From positions 62,001 through 126,000 of the forward strand of contig NZ_KB899662.1 in the NCBI RefSeq assembly GCF_000378385.1: a DNA stretch of 64,000 nt, given 5' to 3'. Each line of letters starts with the position of its first letter. The first letter of the stretch is position 1. The notes beneath the pieces are model-generated. The model was not told where the DNA came from. It made no database searches and saw only the letters and a program-made list of their open reading frames with translations. The position numbers and the translations under genes are program-made. This document shows positions 53,906 to 63,000 of this stretch, in pieces. This DNA comes from Paenibacillus daejeonensis DSM 15491. GTDB taxonomy: Bacteria; Bacillota; Bacilli; Paenibacillales; Paenibacillaceae.

Positions 53906-55207
53906 TTAAGCAAGCTGCCGCCGCAAATAACTGCGAATGCAGAACCATCCTACGACCGGCATCACGCCGACGCCGAGCAGCAGCCAGATGAAGGCCTGCG
54001 GCTGACTGGTTCGCGATACCAGGATCAGATAGGCAGCCAAGCCAAGTAATCTCCCCAAAACCAATCCCAGCTCCCGCAGTACGATATATTCCTCACGATG
54101 ACTTGCTGCCTCCGCCGTAGCGCCAATCCGGTCGAATACAGAGGATGTCATCGGGATGGAATACAACGGCAAGAACAGGGCCGTACCGATGCCGAACACC
54201 AGCAGCGTGGTATAATCCAGACGCCACAGCAGCGGCACAATGACCAGCGTTAACATAATGACACCTATCAGCATCGCGGTACTGCGTCTTCTCATTGTCA
54301 GTAGACGACCCACCAGCAAGAAGGCAACCAGTCCAACAAGCGATGTCCAAAGTGAAAAGCTGCCAAGCATCCGTTCATCCCTGCTGACCAGATAGACAAG
54401 CAGGCCAATCAAGAACATAAAGACCCCTTCTCTTACTCCCTGAGCCATCAGCGATAGAAACACGGCGCGCCACCCCGGATCAGAACCACCAATCTGACGG
54501 AAGCCGTAGAGCCAGCTGTATTTGCCTTCCGTTTTGCGTTTTTTCAACCAGAAGCTAAGGATTGCGGCAACACCAAAAATGGTCAGTGAAATCGTGAAAA
54601 TGATCCGGTAGCCCGCTCCACCCGCATAAGCTACAATCAGCATCCCTGAAATCCATGGCGCGAAGATGCCTGCTCCCGAACCGAGCAAGCCGGCCCAGCC
54701 GTTGAACTTATCCCGATTATCCGGTTCGGTGATCTCGAAATACACAATGTTGTAGGCAAGCCAAAAAAAGCCGGATGCCAAGCCGCTCAAAGCCCCGAGC
54801 AAGGCAATATAGCGTACCGCTGCAGCACCCAGCAGCAAAATGGAACAATAAAAGATGCCCGAAAGGACAATGCCCAGACGCAAGCTGTTCATCTTGTTCC
54901 GTTCTTTGACCCACTTGCCTGCAAGCCAAAACGTCAGTCCCGATACAGCATATTGAAACAAAGTGAACCAGCCGATTAGCATAAAGGACTGGCTCGTCTT
55001 CCAGAGATAGACGGGCACGAACGTGCCGGAAAGCGCCGTGGCTGCAGCATACATTCCCTGTACGGTTAATAGCAGGATGGCCTGCCCGTCCAAGGCGCCT
55101 TGATGTCTTCCGGACGTTCTCGCAGCATCGTCTGACTGACTCGCTGACTTGGTGCTTCGAATCCAGTCATACAATCTGGAAGCAATGGTGGTCTTCCCTT
55201 GCTCCAT
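53906..55207 (-). CDS. Major facilitator superfamily transporter
   Basis: A 433-residue membrane protein with about 12 hydrophobic segments after a ~40-residue cytoplasmic N terminus. Examples are AILLLTVQGMYAAATALSG, IALLGALSGLASGFFWLA, and FIWLLLGVGVMPVVGWFCI. Basic loops (GKWVKERNKMNS, LKKRKTEGK) follow the positive-inside rule. The substrate is unknown. ATG at 55207 has GAGGAGGGAA upstream; a perfect 20-bp palindrome lies 23 bases before the ATG. Confidence 0.9.
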   Translation of the reverse strand: MEQGKTTIASRLYDWIRSTKSASQSDDAARTSGRHQGALDGQAILLLTVQGMYAAATALSGTFVPVYLWKTSQSFMLIGWFTLFQYAVSGLTFWLAGKWVKERNKMNSLRLGIVLSGIFYCSILLLGAAAVRYIALLGALSGLASGFFWLAYNIVYFEITEPDNRDKFNGWAGLLGSGAGIFAPWISGMLIVAYAGGAGYRIIFTISLTIFGVAAILSFWLKKRKTEGKYSWLYGFRQIGGSDPGWRAVFLSLMAQGVREGVFMFLIGLLVYLVSRDERMLGSFSLWTSLVGLVAFLLVGRLLTMRRRSTAMLIGVIMLTLVIVPLLWRLDYTTLLVFGIGTALFLPLYSIPMTSSVFDRIGATAEAASHREEYIVLRELGLVLGRLLGLAAYLILVSRTSQPQAFIWLLLGVGVMPVVGWFCIRSYLRRQLA

Positions 55208-55229
55208 CAAGCATTCCCTCCTCTTTCTC

Positions 55230-55249
55230 GGTACCTTAGCTAAGGTACC
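55230..55249. other. Perfect 20-bp palindrome before the MFS gene
   Basis: GGTACCTTAGCTAAGGTACC is a perfect inverted repeat with no loop. It is located between the stop of the zinc-ribbon gene and the MFS ATG. It could be an operator or a short RNA hairpin. Confidence 0.7.
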
Positions 55250-55272
55250 CAAAAGCAGGAGGGGTCATGCTG

Positions 55273-55824
55273 CTAATCTCGGTCTGCGGCTTCGCTCAGC
55301 TGCCGGATCAGCAGCTCACGATTAGCAATCGCTACGCGATGCTGCACCTGAAAACAAGTCGGACAGACATATTCCACAGCTACATATGGCCTTGGCAGCA
55401 GAGCCAGATCAGAACCGGGAACAGTTGCAGGCTCATAGCCCTCGCTCGCTTGCACCGTCTGTCTGCCGGTCTCCAGCATGTATTCACGGCAAGACGAACA
55501 TTCCGGTACTTCCTCCTGCTTCTCCAGCAACCGCTCCACAGTAGCCTGGTATGCTAGCAGCGTGCGGTTTGTCCGGCGGAATCCTGTATCCTCTGATGAA
55601 GATGAACCATCTTCCTCTTGCAGCATTTCTTCATCATGGAGCTCATCCGATACCAGACCGTCATCCAGCGACAGCTCGTCGTCCGCCTCTTCCTCGCCAC
55701 CTAGTTGAATCGTACGATAGCCTTTCAGTTCATTCTCACAGTGCGGACAGTATTCCTCGGGTCCCAATTCCTCGTCCCACGTAATTTCCGTGTGACACCA
55801 CGGACACACAACGGCTTCTTCCAT
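55273..55824 (-). CDS. Multi-zinc-ribbon protein
   Basis: A 183-residue soluble protein. Four CxxC pairs are visible: CPWC (7-10), CPHC (26-29), CSSC near 110 and CPTC near 158. The two pairs of CxxC could form one or two zinc ribbons. The middle is highly acidic (EEEADDELSLDDGLVSDELH). ATG at 55824 and TTG at 55830 are possible starts behind GGAGG. It precedes the MFS gene on the same strand. The function is unknown. Confidence 0.78.
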   Translation of the reverse strand: MEEAVVCPWCHTEITWDEELGPEEYCPHCENELKGYRTIQLGGEEEADDELSLDDGLVSDELHDEEMLQEEDGSSSSEDTGFRRTNRTLLAYQATVERLLEKQEEVPECSSCREYMLETGRQTVQASEGYEPATVPGSDLALLPRPYVAVEYVCPTCFQVQHRVAIANRELLIRQLSEAADRD

Positions 55825-55843
55825 ATTCAAAATAGCCTCCTCG

Positions 55844-55918
55844 CTACGCTAAATAGATCACACCAAGCGCGATAAATACCATGGCCGCGCACAGCAATAT
55901 TCCCCATAGATATTTCAT
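55844..55918 (-). CDS. 24-residue single-pass membrane peptide
   Basis: A very short ORF, ATG at 55916-55918 to TAG at 55844-55846. Its product begins MKYLWGILLCAAMVFIALG and is hydrophobic almost throughout. A clear AGGAGT site lies seven bases upstream of the ATG, after the stop of the DUF350 gene (55933). It ends just before the zinc-ribbon Shine-Dalgarno. The strong site, the hydrophobicity and the tight spacing support a real small membrane protein. Confidence 0.7.
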   Translation of the reverse strand: MKYLWGILLCAAMVFIALGVIYLA

Positions 55919-55932
55919 GATGCCACTCCTTT

Positions 55933-56367
55933 TTACTGCATCCCTGAAGCCAGTACAGACGCTCCGATAATATAGGAGAGGGAGACCGAAATTAACATCG
56001 CAATCAGGCCTACGGCCCGGTTGTCTTTCTTGATCTCCTCATCAATTCGGAACACCGGTGTCAGGAACTCAAACAAAAAATATCCTGCAAGCAGAATAGC
56101 AAACCCGAAGCCTGCCCAGATCATGCTCTGGTACACTGTCTCATTGGCTTCAATCGAAAATCGAAATACGTTGCATATCCCGAAAATCTTGCCTCCGGTT
56201 GCCATCGCTACAGCGAGATTGCCTTCCTTGATTTCCTTCCAGCAGTTGTAGCGGGCTACAATTTCAAAAAGGAACAGGCACACAATCAACGCTACTACAG
56301 CGACCGACACATCGGCCAGCGATGCAATGTAGGGATTGTTCAACAGCCAATCAACCTCCTCCAGCAT
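55933..56367 (-). CDS. DUF350 membrane protein (YshE-like)
   Basis: A 144-residue protein with four hydrophobic segments (VSVAVVALIVCLFLFEIVA, then SMIWAGFGFAILLAGYFLF and LIAMLISVSLSYIIGA among them). It fits DUF350, and its place right after mutS2 matches Bacillus yshE. Short loops carry NCWKEIKEGNLAVAMATGGK, a typical motif. The ATG follows GGAAGGGCATG. It starts 12 bases after the mutS2 stop, so they are co-transcribed. Confidence 0.88.
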   Translation of the reverse strand: MLEEVDWLLNNPYIASLADVSVAVVALIVCLFLFEIVARYNCWKEIKEGNLAVAMATGGKIFGICNVFRFSIEANETVYQSMIWAGFGFAILLAGYFLFEFLTPVFRIDEEIKKDNRAVGLIAMLISVSLSYIIGASVLASGMQ

Positions 56368-56379
56368 GCCCTTCCCTCC

Positions 56380-58737
56380 CTATTTGAGTTCTGCAACGGT
56401 GACCCCGTTCCCGCCTTCACCATAGTTCCCGAGTCGGTAGCTCTTCACATGACGGTGTTTGCGTAAATAATCGGAAATGCCGGTTCGCAGCACACCGGTT
56501 CCCTTGCCGTGGATAATATAGATTTGACCTATATTGGCCAAGAAAGCTTCATCCATGAATCGATCTACCTCAATCAGCGCTTCATCCAAATTAGCCCCCC
56601 GCAGGTCCAGCTCGGAACGAACCTGGTCATCACGTGTACGTTTCAGAGTTGCTGCTTGCTGCGGTTGCTGGGTTTTGGACTGTTTGCGGTGAACAAGCTC
56701 CAAATCGTCCAGGCTGACCTTCATCTTCATAATGCCGAGTTGAACCAATGCTTCCTTACCGCTCATCTCGACCACATGGCCTTTTTGATTGAAGCTGTGA
56801 ACAACCACTTCATCCCCGGCCTCGATCTTCTGTGGTGCAGGAATACTGGCCGGACGTTTGCGGGCTTGCTGCTTCGGCGCAGCTTCGTCCAGCTTGCGTT
56901 TTGCCTCAATCAGTTTGTGCTCCTTGACCGAAGCTCCTTCGGCCATCGCCAGCTTGCGAAGATCAGCAATGATCTCCTCGGCTTCGCGAGTCGCTTTGGC
57001 TACGGCTTGACGGCCTTCCTCGCCTGCTTTCTCCAACAGCTTCTCCCGCTGCTCGTCAAAGCGCCGCTGCTGCTCCTCCAGCTTGGAACGCTGGGCTTCG
57101 ATTTCCCTGCGCAGCTGCTCGGCGGCCTTGCGGTCGCGCTCTGCCTGGATACGATCAGCTTCCAGCGAAGCGATCATGTGCTCGACTCTCATGTCTTCGT
57201 CACTGACCTCGCCGCGCGCGTGATCGATAATGTCCTTGGACAGGCCAAGCCGCTCAGCGATGGCAAAGGCGTTGCTTCGACCTGGTACCCCAACAAGCAG
57301 CCTGTAGGTCGGACTAAGCGTCTGAACATCAAACTCCATGCTGGCATTAATAACGCCTGCCCGATTATAGGCATACGCTTTGAGCTCGCTATAATGCGTC
57401 GTAGCAACCATCCGGCAGCCGGTGCGGTGAATATGCTCCAGCATAGCGACAGCCAGCGCAGAGCCCTCGGCAGGGTCTGTACCGGCGCCCAGCTCATCGA
57501 GCAGAACAAGACTCTTGGGCGTCATGGAGGTCAGAATACGGATAATGTTGGTCAGATGGCTAGAGAAGGTACTGAGGCTCTGCTCAATGCTCTGCTCATC
57601 TCCAATATCGGCATAAATGGCATCAAACACACAGAGCTGGCTGCCATCTTCGGCCGGAACAAACAAGCCGGACATCGCCATCAGACTCAGCAGGCCAATC
57701 GTCTTAAGCGATACCGTCTTACCGCCGGTGTTGGGACCCGTCACGATGATCGTTGTGTAATTATTGCCCAATTCCACGTCCAGCGGCACAACGGCTTCCG
57801 GGGCGATTAGCGGATGTCTGCCGCGCTTGATCTTCAGGAAGCCCCGGTCATTCATCCGTGGCAGGGTGCCTTTGAGCTCATGCCCCAGTCTGGCCTTGGC
57901 AAAAGCAAAATCCAGTTGACCCAACAAATCAAGATCGACAAGCAGCTCGTCCTCATACTCTGCTACCTTGCTAGTCAGGATCTGGAGGATCTTCTCGATC
58001 TCCCGCTGCTCTCCGGCCCGCAGCTCACGAAGCTTGTTGTTCATCGTCACCATCGCTTCCGGCTCAATGAACAGCGTCGCACCAGAACCTGACTGATCAT
58101 GGACAATGCCGCCGAAGTGAGAGCGGTACTCCTGCTTCACAGGTATGACATAACGGTCGTTGCGCTGAGTAATAATCGCATCCTGCAGCATTTTCTGGAC
58201 CGAGCTCGAACGAATCATTTGCTCCAGCTTCTCGCGGATCCGTCCTTCGCCTTGACGTAGCTCACGGCGGATCGCAGCCAATGCCGCGCTTGCGCTGTCC
58301 ATTACTTCGGCATGCTCATTGATACAGTCCATAATCTCGTCCTCCAGCGACTTGGATTCGGAGATTTGGCCAGCAAGAGCAGCCAGGAGCGGAATTGCGT
58401 CATCCTCATGCAGCTGAATGACATGACGTTTGACGCGGCGCGCGCCGCGCACGGTTGTGGCGATATCCAGCAGCTCCGCGCTGTTGAGCATCCCTCCAAT
58501 GCGGGCCCGGTGCAGCGAGGCCGCAATATTGACCACGCCGCCGAACGGGGCGCTGCCCTTCAGCCGGTCAGCCTTATAGGCTTCATCCGTTGCCTGGAGC
58601 CGCTGTTTCACTTCTTCCAGCTCTGTTGCTGGACGCAGCGCTTCCACTCTTTCTTGTCCGAGAGAAGTAGCTGCGTGCTGCAGCAATCTATTTATAATTT
58701 TGGGATATTCTAATGTAGCCAAAATTTTATTGTCCAA
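56380..58737 (-). CDS. mutS2: Endonuclease MutS2
   Basis: A 785-residue protein, the usual length. It has the MutS ATPase core with Walker A GPNTGGKTVSLKT near residue 340, VLLDELGAGTDP, and STFSSHLTNI. A long coiled coil follows (about residues 520-630), and the C-terminal Smr endonuclease domain shows LDLRGANLDEAL, IIHGKGTGVLRTGI, and HVKSYRLG. MutS2 suppresses recombination and acts on collided ribosomes in Bacillus. The start is TTG 58735-58737 behind AAGGGG. Downstream is DUF350; upstream the plus-strand holin-like gene diverges. Confidence 0.97.
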   Translation of the reverse strand: MDNKILATLEYPKIINRLLQHAATSLGQERVEALRPATELEEVKQRLQATDEAYKADRLKGSAPFGGVVNIAASLHRARIGGMLNSAELLDIATTVRGARRVKRHVIQLHEDDAIPLLAALAGQISESKSLEDEIMDCINEHAEVMDSASAALAAIRRELRQGEGRIREKLEQMIRSSSVQKMLQDAIITQRNDRYVIPVKQEYRSHFGGIVHDQSGSGATLFIEPEAMVTMNNKLRELRAGEQREIEKILQILTSKVAEYEDELLVDLDLLGQLDFAFAKARLGHELKGTLPRMNDRGFLKIKRGRHPLIAPEAVVPLDVELGNNYTTIIVTGPNTGGKTVSLKTIGLLSLMAMSGLFVPAEDGSQLCVFDAIYADIGDEQSIEQSLSTFSSHLTNIIRILTSMTPKSLVLLDELGAGTDPAEGSALAVAMLEHIHRTGCRMVATTHYSELKAYAYNRAGVINASMEFDVQTLSPTYRLLVGVPGRSNAFAIAERLGLSKDIIDHARGEVSDEDMRVEHMIASLEADRIQAERDRKAAEQLRREIEAQRSKLEEQQRRFDEQREKLLEKAGEEGRQAVAKATREAEEIIADLRKLAMAEGASVKEHKLIEAKRKLDEAAPKQQARKRPASIPAPQKIEAGDEVVVHSFNQKGHVVEMSGKEALVQLGIMKMKVSLDDLELVHRKQSKTQQPQQAATLKRTRDDQVRSELDLRGANLDEALIEVDRFMDEAFLANIGQIYIIHGKGTGVLRTGISDYLRKHRHVKSYRLGNYGEGGNGVTVAELK

Positions 58738-58895
58738 CCCCGATACAACCCCTTTCCGTCTTCTATTATAGCCGATGATACCAGCCGATGCCATGACCCA
58801 ATGATTCCGATAGCATGGAGCGCATGGTTCTTCCGCGAATGGGGAAAACTGAGGGAGCAACCGCTATACACCACGAATAAGGAGGACTGTCACCT

Positions 58896-59255
58896 ATGCG
58901 TTTTCTCGGACATGTGATCCGTTTCATCGTAGCCGCTCTCGTCCTGATGGTCGTCGGCTGGATCGTACCGGGCTTCAGCATCGGCGGGTTCTGGAGCGCC
59001 TTGCTGCTTGCGCTCGTTATCGCCGCGCTCGGTTGGATCATAGAAGGCATTTTCGGCAAGCGTGTCAATCCTTTTGGCCGGGGAATCGTCGGATTCCTCG
59101 TCAGCGCGCTTGTCATCTGGCTCGCTCAGTTTATCGTCGGCAACTTTGAAGTCACGATCCTCGGCGCCATCCTGGCTGCCTTGCTGATCGGCATCATCGA
59201 CCTGTTCATTCCGGTTTCCACACCGTATGATGCAGGCCGCAGCCGTCGCAGCTGA
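58896..59255 (+). CDS. Small membrane protein, phage-holin-4/YvlD-like
   Basis: A 119-residue protein with four hydrophobic segments: VIRFIVAALVLMVVGWIVPG, FWSALLLALVIAALGWIIEG, IVGFLVSALVIWLAQFIVG, and ILGAILAALLIGIIDLFIP. It matches the YvlD-type membrane family. The ATG has AAGGAGGACTG upstream. It is divergent from mutS2 and is followed by an intrinsic terminator. Its role is likely in the envelope; a lysis function is not implied. Confidence 0.85.
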   Translation: MRFLGHVIRFIVAALVLMVVGWIVPGFSIGGFWSALLLALVIAALGWIIEGIFGKRVNPFGRGIVGFLVSALVIWLAQFIVGNFEVTILGAILAALLIGIIDLFIPVSTPYDAGRSRRS

Positions 59256-59272
59256 CGCTCGCCCCCCACACG

Positions 59273-59305
59273 CCTCTGCTCCCGAAGGAGCAGGGGTTGT
59301 TTTTT
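59273..59305 (+). terminator. Intrinsic terminator
   Basis: CCTCTGCTCC-CGAA-GGAGCAGGGG followed by TTGTTTTTT. Confidence 0.85.
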
Positions 59306-59437
59306 GGCCAAGAAGTGACATCGTGTGTAAAGTTCATGATTTGTTCATATTACCTTCATCAGTTTGACACCGACATTGACGAATTTGTAAACTATAATAG
59401 AACTGTTAGTACAACCTATATGGAGGGGAATCCACGT

Positions 59438-59845
59438 ATGAAAAAACAATTATCGGTAGCTGTAACTGCGTTTGCACTGGCCATCATGCTGGCTGCTTGT
59501 GGCGGAGGCAACGGTGCAGACACCAACAATACACCAGCCAACACACCGGCTAATTCTGAAACAGGTGCCAGCAACGACGCTGCTGCTCAAGAAGTGGTCA
59601 TTGAAGCCACCAACTGGGAATTCGACCAGTCGGAATACCGCGTGAAACAAGGCGAGCCTGTCAACATTACGCTGAAAAGTACGCAAGGCAACCATGGCAT
59701 CTCGATCAACAATACTGATGTCAAACTGAAAAAAGACGAGTCCATGAACTACACGTTCGACGCTCCGGGCGAGTATCAAATCGTCTGCAACATCCCTTGC
59801 GGCACCGGCCATACCAAAATGGTCAGCACACTGATCGTAGAATAG
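59438..59845 (+). CDS. CuA-type cupredoxin lipoprotein (COX2-like)
   Basis: A 135-residue lipoprotein. The signal peptide ends with lipobox MLAAC; a Thr/Asn/Pro-rich linker follows. The cupredoxin domain starts VVIEATNWEFDQSEYRVKQG. The copper motif CNIPCGTGHTKM gives the C-x3-C-x3-H-x2-M set of a CuA centre, and HGISI supplies the other His. It is like the soluble part of cytochrome c oxidase subunit II, but has no transmembrane hairpin. It is monocistronic, with a terminator at 59873. It could carry electrons or copper on the outer membrane face. ATG follows TATGGAGGGG. Confidence 0.88.
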   Translation: MKKQLSVAVTAFALAIMLAACGGGNGADTNNTPANTPANSETGASNDAAAQEVVIEATNWEFDQSEYRVKQGEPVNITLKSTQGNHGISINNTDVKLKKDESMNYTFDAPGEYQIVCNIPCGTGHTKMVSTLIVE

Positions 59846-59872
59846 TATAGATTCAGGCTACCAGCCGTAGAG

Positions 59873-59904
59873 TAAGAACCCTCCATTGCGAGGGTTCTTT
59901 TTTG
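59873..59904 (+). terminator. Intrinsic terminator after the CuA lipoprotein gene
   Basis: AAGAACCCTC-CATTGC-GAGGGTTCTTTTTT. Confidence 0.88.
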
Positions 59905-59994
59905 ATGGCTTGGCAGCTATAGGCAGTCGGCTGGGAGTCGAGTGCCCATCCACCCTATGCCAGCTTAGCCAGAACCTTTGCGGGGGCCCCGATA

Positions 59995-60048
59995 ATAAAA
60001 AAGGGTGTCCAGAAGTCAGCATTCTCTGACCTTCCGGACAATCCCTTG
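59995..60048 (-). terminator. Intrinsic terminator after zapA
   Basis: Minus-strand GGGATTGTCCGGAAGGTCAG...CTGACTTCTGGACACCC with six T. Confidence 0.82.
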
Positions 60049-60067
60049 TTAAACGGCTTGCGCTAGC

Positions 60068-63000
60068 TTAGCTCTGCTCAATAAGTTCGATCCATTCATT
60101 GTACTCCGTCTGCAACTTATTGTATTCGGTCCGCAGCTTCATATGCTGCTCACGCAGATCCTGGAAATCATCCTCTATGGAGGTAGCGGTCATCTCCGCC
60201 GTCTTCATCCCTTCCAGCGTTTCGTTCAATCGGGTCAGCTCATCACGAGCCTGCTCTACCTGCTGATACAGCTCACGTTTCTCTTCCTGAAGCTCCAACT
60301 CTGCTTCACGCCAATGCATCTCGGCTTCGATGTAACGCTCAGCCGTTTGCTCGGCTAGTTCGGCACGTGAACGCAGCATCGCAATTTCTTCCGTCAGGGC
60401 CGCCATTTGAGCTGTGCTCTCTCCACTTGAAGCGCGGGTCAGCTCCAGCTCCTGCCGCAGCTCATCAACCGTGAGCTCCTGTGCCTGCAGTCGCTCATTG
60501 ACTTGTTCCAACTGCTGGCGCTCCTGCTCTAGGCTGTCATACGTTTCGGATAGCTGCTGTTCAGCCGACTCCAGCTTCGCTTGCAACAGAGCCTCCCGCT
60601 GTTCGCGAGCTGCAGCTGACGCTTGGTCGGCTGCCCGCTCCTCCTGTACTTCGGAGAGTCTGCGCTGCAAGCGCTCCAGCTCGGCAGCCAGCTCGCGATC
60701 CCGAACAGTGCGCTCTTGGTCTTGCTGCTCATATACCTCCAGCAGCTCCTTCAGCTCTTGAAGCTCCCCATCCCGCTGCGATAATCTCGAGGCGAGCTGT
60801 TGATGCTCTTCTCCAGCCGCCTGAGCCAGCCGCTGGGCTTCCAGCACAGCCAGTTGTCCCACCGTACGTTGCTCGCGCAGCTCGGACAGTTCCAACTCTA
60901 CGGCTGCCGCCGCTGCCACCTGCTCCTCGGCCTTTTCCAGCTGAGCTTGCAGGGTCGCAGCCGCTTCGCTCTGTGCCGTCAGCAATTCCTCCGCTGCCAA
61001 GCTGCGACGCTCGGACTCCTCCAGTTGTCCCAGCTGTTTCTCCAATTTCAGAGCCAACTCGGCCTCCCGGGCTGCTTGTTCCTGTTCCGACTGCTCATAA
61101 GCGGCGAGCAATTCGTTGAGCTCTGCCGCCTCCTGCTCACGGTCCGCAGTCCGTTCTCTCAGAGCTGCCGTTTCCTGACGACTGCTGCTCAACTCGTCTT
61201 GCAGCTCTGCAGCAGCCCGCTCACTGGCATCAAGTCTCGCCACCGTCTGATCGAGGAGCGCTTGTTTGTTTTCGATCTCACTCTGGAGGGCATGCTGCTT
61301 CTCTTGTTCCTCCAAATAACGAGCACGGAGCTCATCTGTAACACCTCTGGCCTCCGCCAGTTCCGTTTGCAGCGAGCCAGTGCTGTGATCGCGTTCGGAC
61401 AGTTCTCGTTGCAGTTGCTCCACAGCTTGACTGCGCTCCGACAGCTCCGCTCGCAACTGCTCCGTCGCCTGACTGCGTTCCGATAGCTCGGCTTGTAGTT
61501 GCTCAGTTGCTACGCTGCGTTCTGATAGTTCCGCTTGCAACTGCTCGACAGCTTGCCCACGCTCCGACAACTCAGCCTGCAACTGCTCCGTGGCTTGACT
61601 GCGTTCTGAGAGTTCTGCCTGCAGCGCCTCGACAGCTTGACTACGCTCAGCCAATTCCGACCGCAGAGCTTCCTCGGCCTGCTGACTGTCGGCCAAGCGA
61701 GATTGCAGGGCAGTTGCCGCCTGCTCACTAACCTCTAGCTGGGTCTGCAGATTTGCCGAAGCACTCCGTGCCTCTTCTAGCTCCGTCCGCAGAAGCTCTT
61801 CCTTACCCCGCAGCTCATCCAGCTCAGCCTGCACCACTTCCGTAAGACGCCGGCTCTCAGACAGCTCGGTTTCCAGCTGCTGGAGGTGATGCTGGCTGCT
61901 TGTCTGCTGTTCCTGCAAGGACTCAATTTCGATCAGATATTCCATCGCCTGTTCTTCGGCTGCCTGGATCTGCTCCTGCTGCTTGGTCTGCTCGGCACGA
62001 GCTTGTCCTAGCTCCTCAGCCAGCTGTTGTCCTCTCGTGGTCAACTTGCCGGCTTGCTGTTCCAGCTCTTCGATACGCGTATGCAATCGACCCGAGGCTT
62101 GCTGATGCTCTGCGGATTCCCGCTCTGCTGCTGCTTCTTGCTCGGTCAGCCGCTCGCGCAAGGCCGAGATTTCCTGTTCCATCGAGGAGCGATCTGTTTC
62201 CAACTGACGGACCAGCACTTCTGAAGCCTCTGCCCGTTGCTCGGTAGCGAGCCGTTCGGATTCCATACCCTCCAGCGTGGACCGGAGCACTTCCTCCTGC
62301 TCCATCGCCTGCATCATGCCAGCTTCCGCTGCATCAATTCGCTCTTGCAGGGCAGCCGCAGCCTGCTCATGTTCCCGTTTGGCAGCTGCCAACTGCTCTT
62401 GCCATTTCGTTTCCATCTGCTGACGCCGTTGCTCGGCCTGCTTCCCGGCCTGCTCCAGCTCGCCAAGCTTCTGCTGATGTCCTTGCTCCATCCGCTTGCG
62501 TTCCTGCTGATGGGTCTGATGCAGCTCCTCCAGACGCTGTCGATGCCGGATCTCCAGTTCCTTGCGGGCCTGACGTTCAGCTTCCAGCTCCTGCGCATAC
62601 CGTGCTTCCAACTGCTGCGCCTCCTGGCGCTGCTGCTCCAGCTGCTGTTGCACTTCCTCGAGCTGTCTGGCCTGTTCGGCGGCCGCTTCACGGTGGGTCT
62701 GCGAGACATGACGATGCGTTTCTTTGAGCCGCTCCACTTCACCTGCGTGCTGTACCTGCAGCTGTTCAATTTCCTGCAGCCGCTCTTGCTCCGCCTGCGC
62801 ATTAGCCGCTTTCAGCCGCTCGTTCCAACGGGCTTCCAGCTCATCAGCCGCTGCTTGTTGCGCCTGCTCCAGTTCGGAACGCTCCTGCAGCCATTTTTGC
62901 TCTTTGTCTCGAAGCAGGTTGCTCCAATAGGATTCCCGGCTCTCGTATTTATCTCGCCATTCGGAGCTGCGGTTCTCCTCTTCCTCAATCAGTCTCTGTA

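Noticed and set aside
58896-59255. Prophage holin.
   Set aside because: The family name includes holin, but no endolysin or phage genes are nearby; the YvlD-type chromosomal family fits better.
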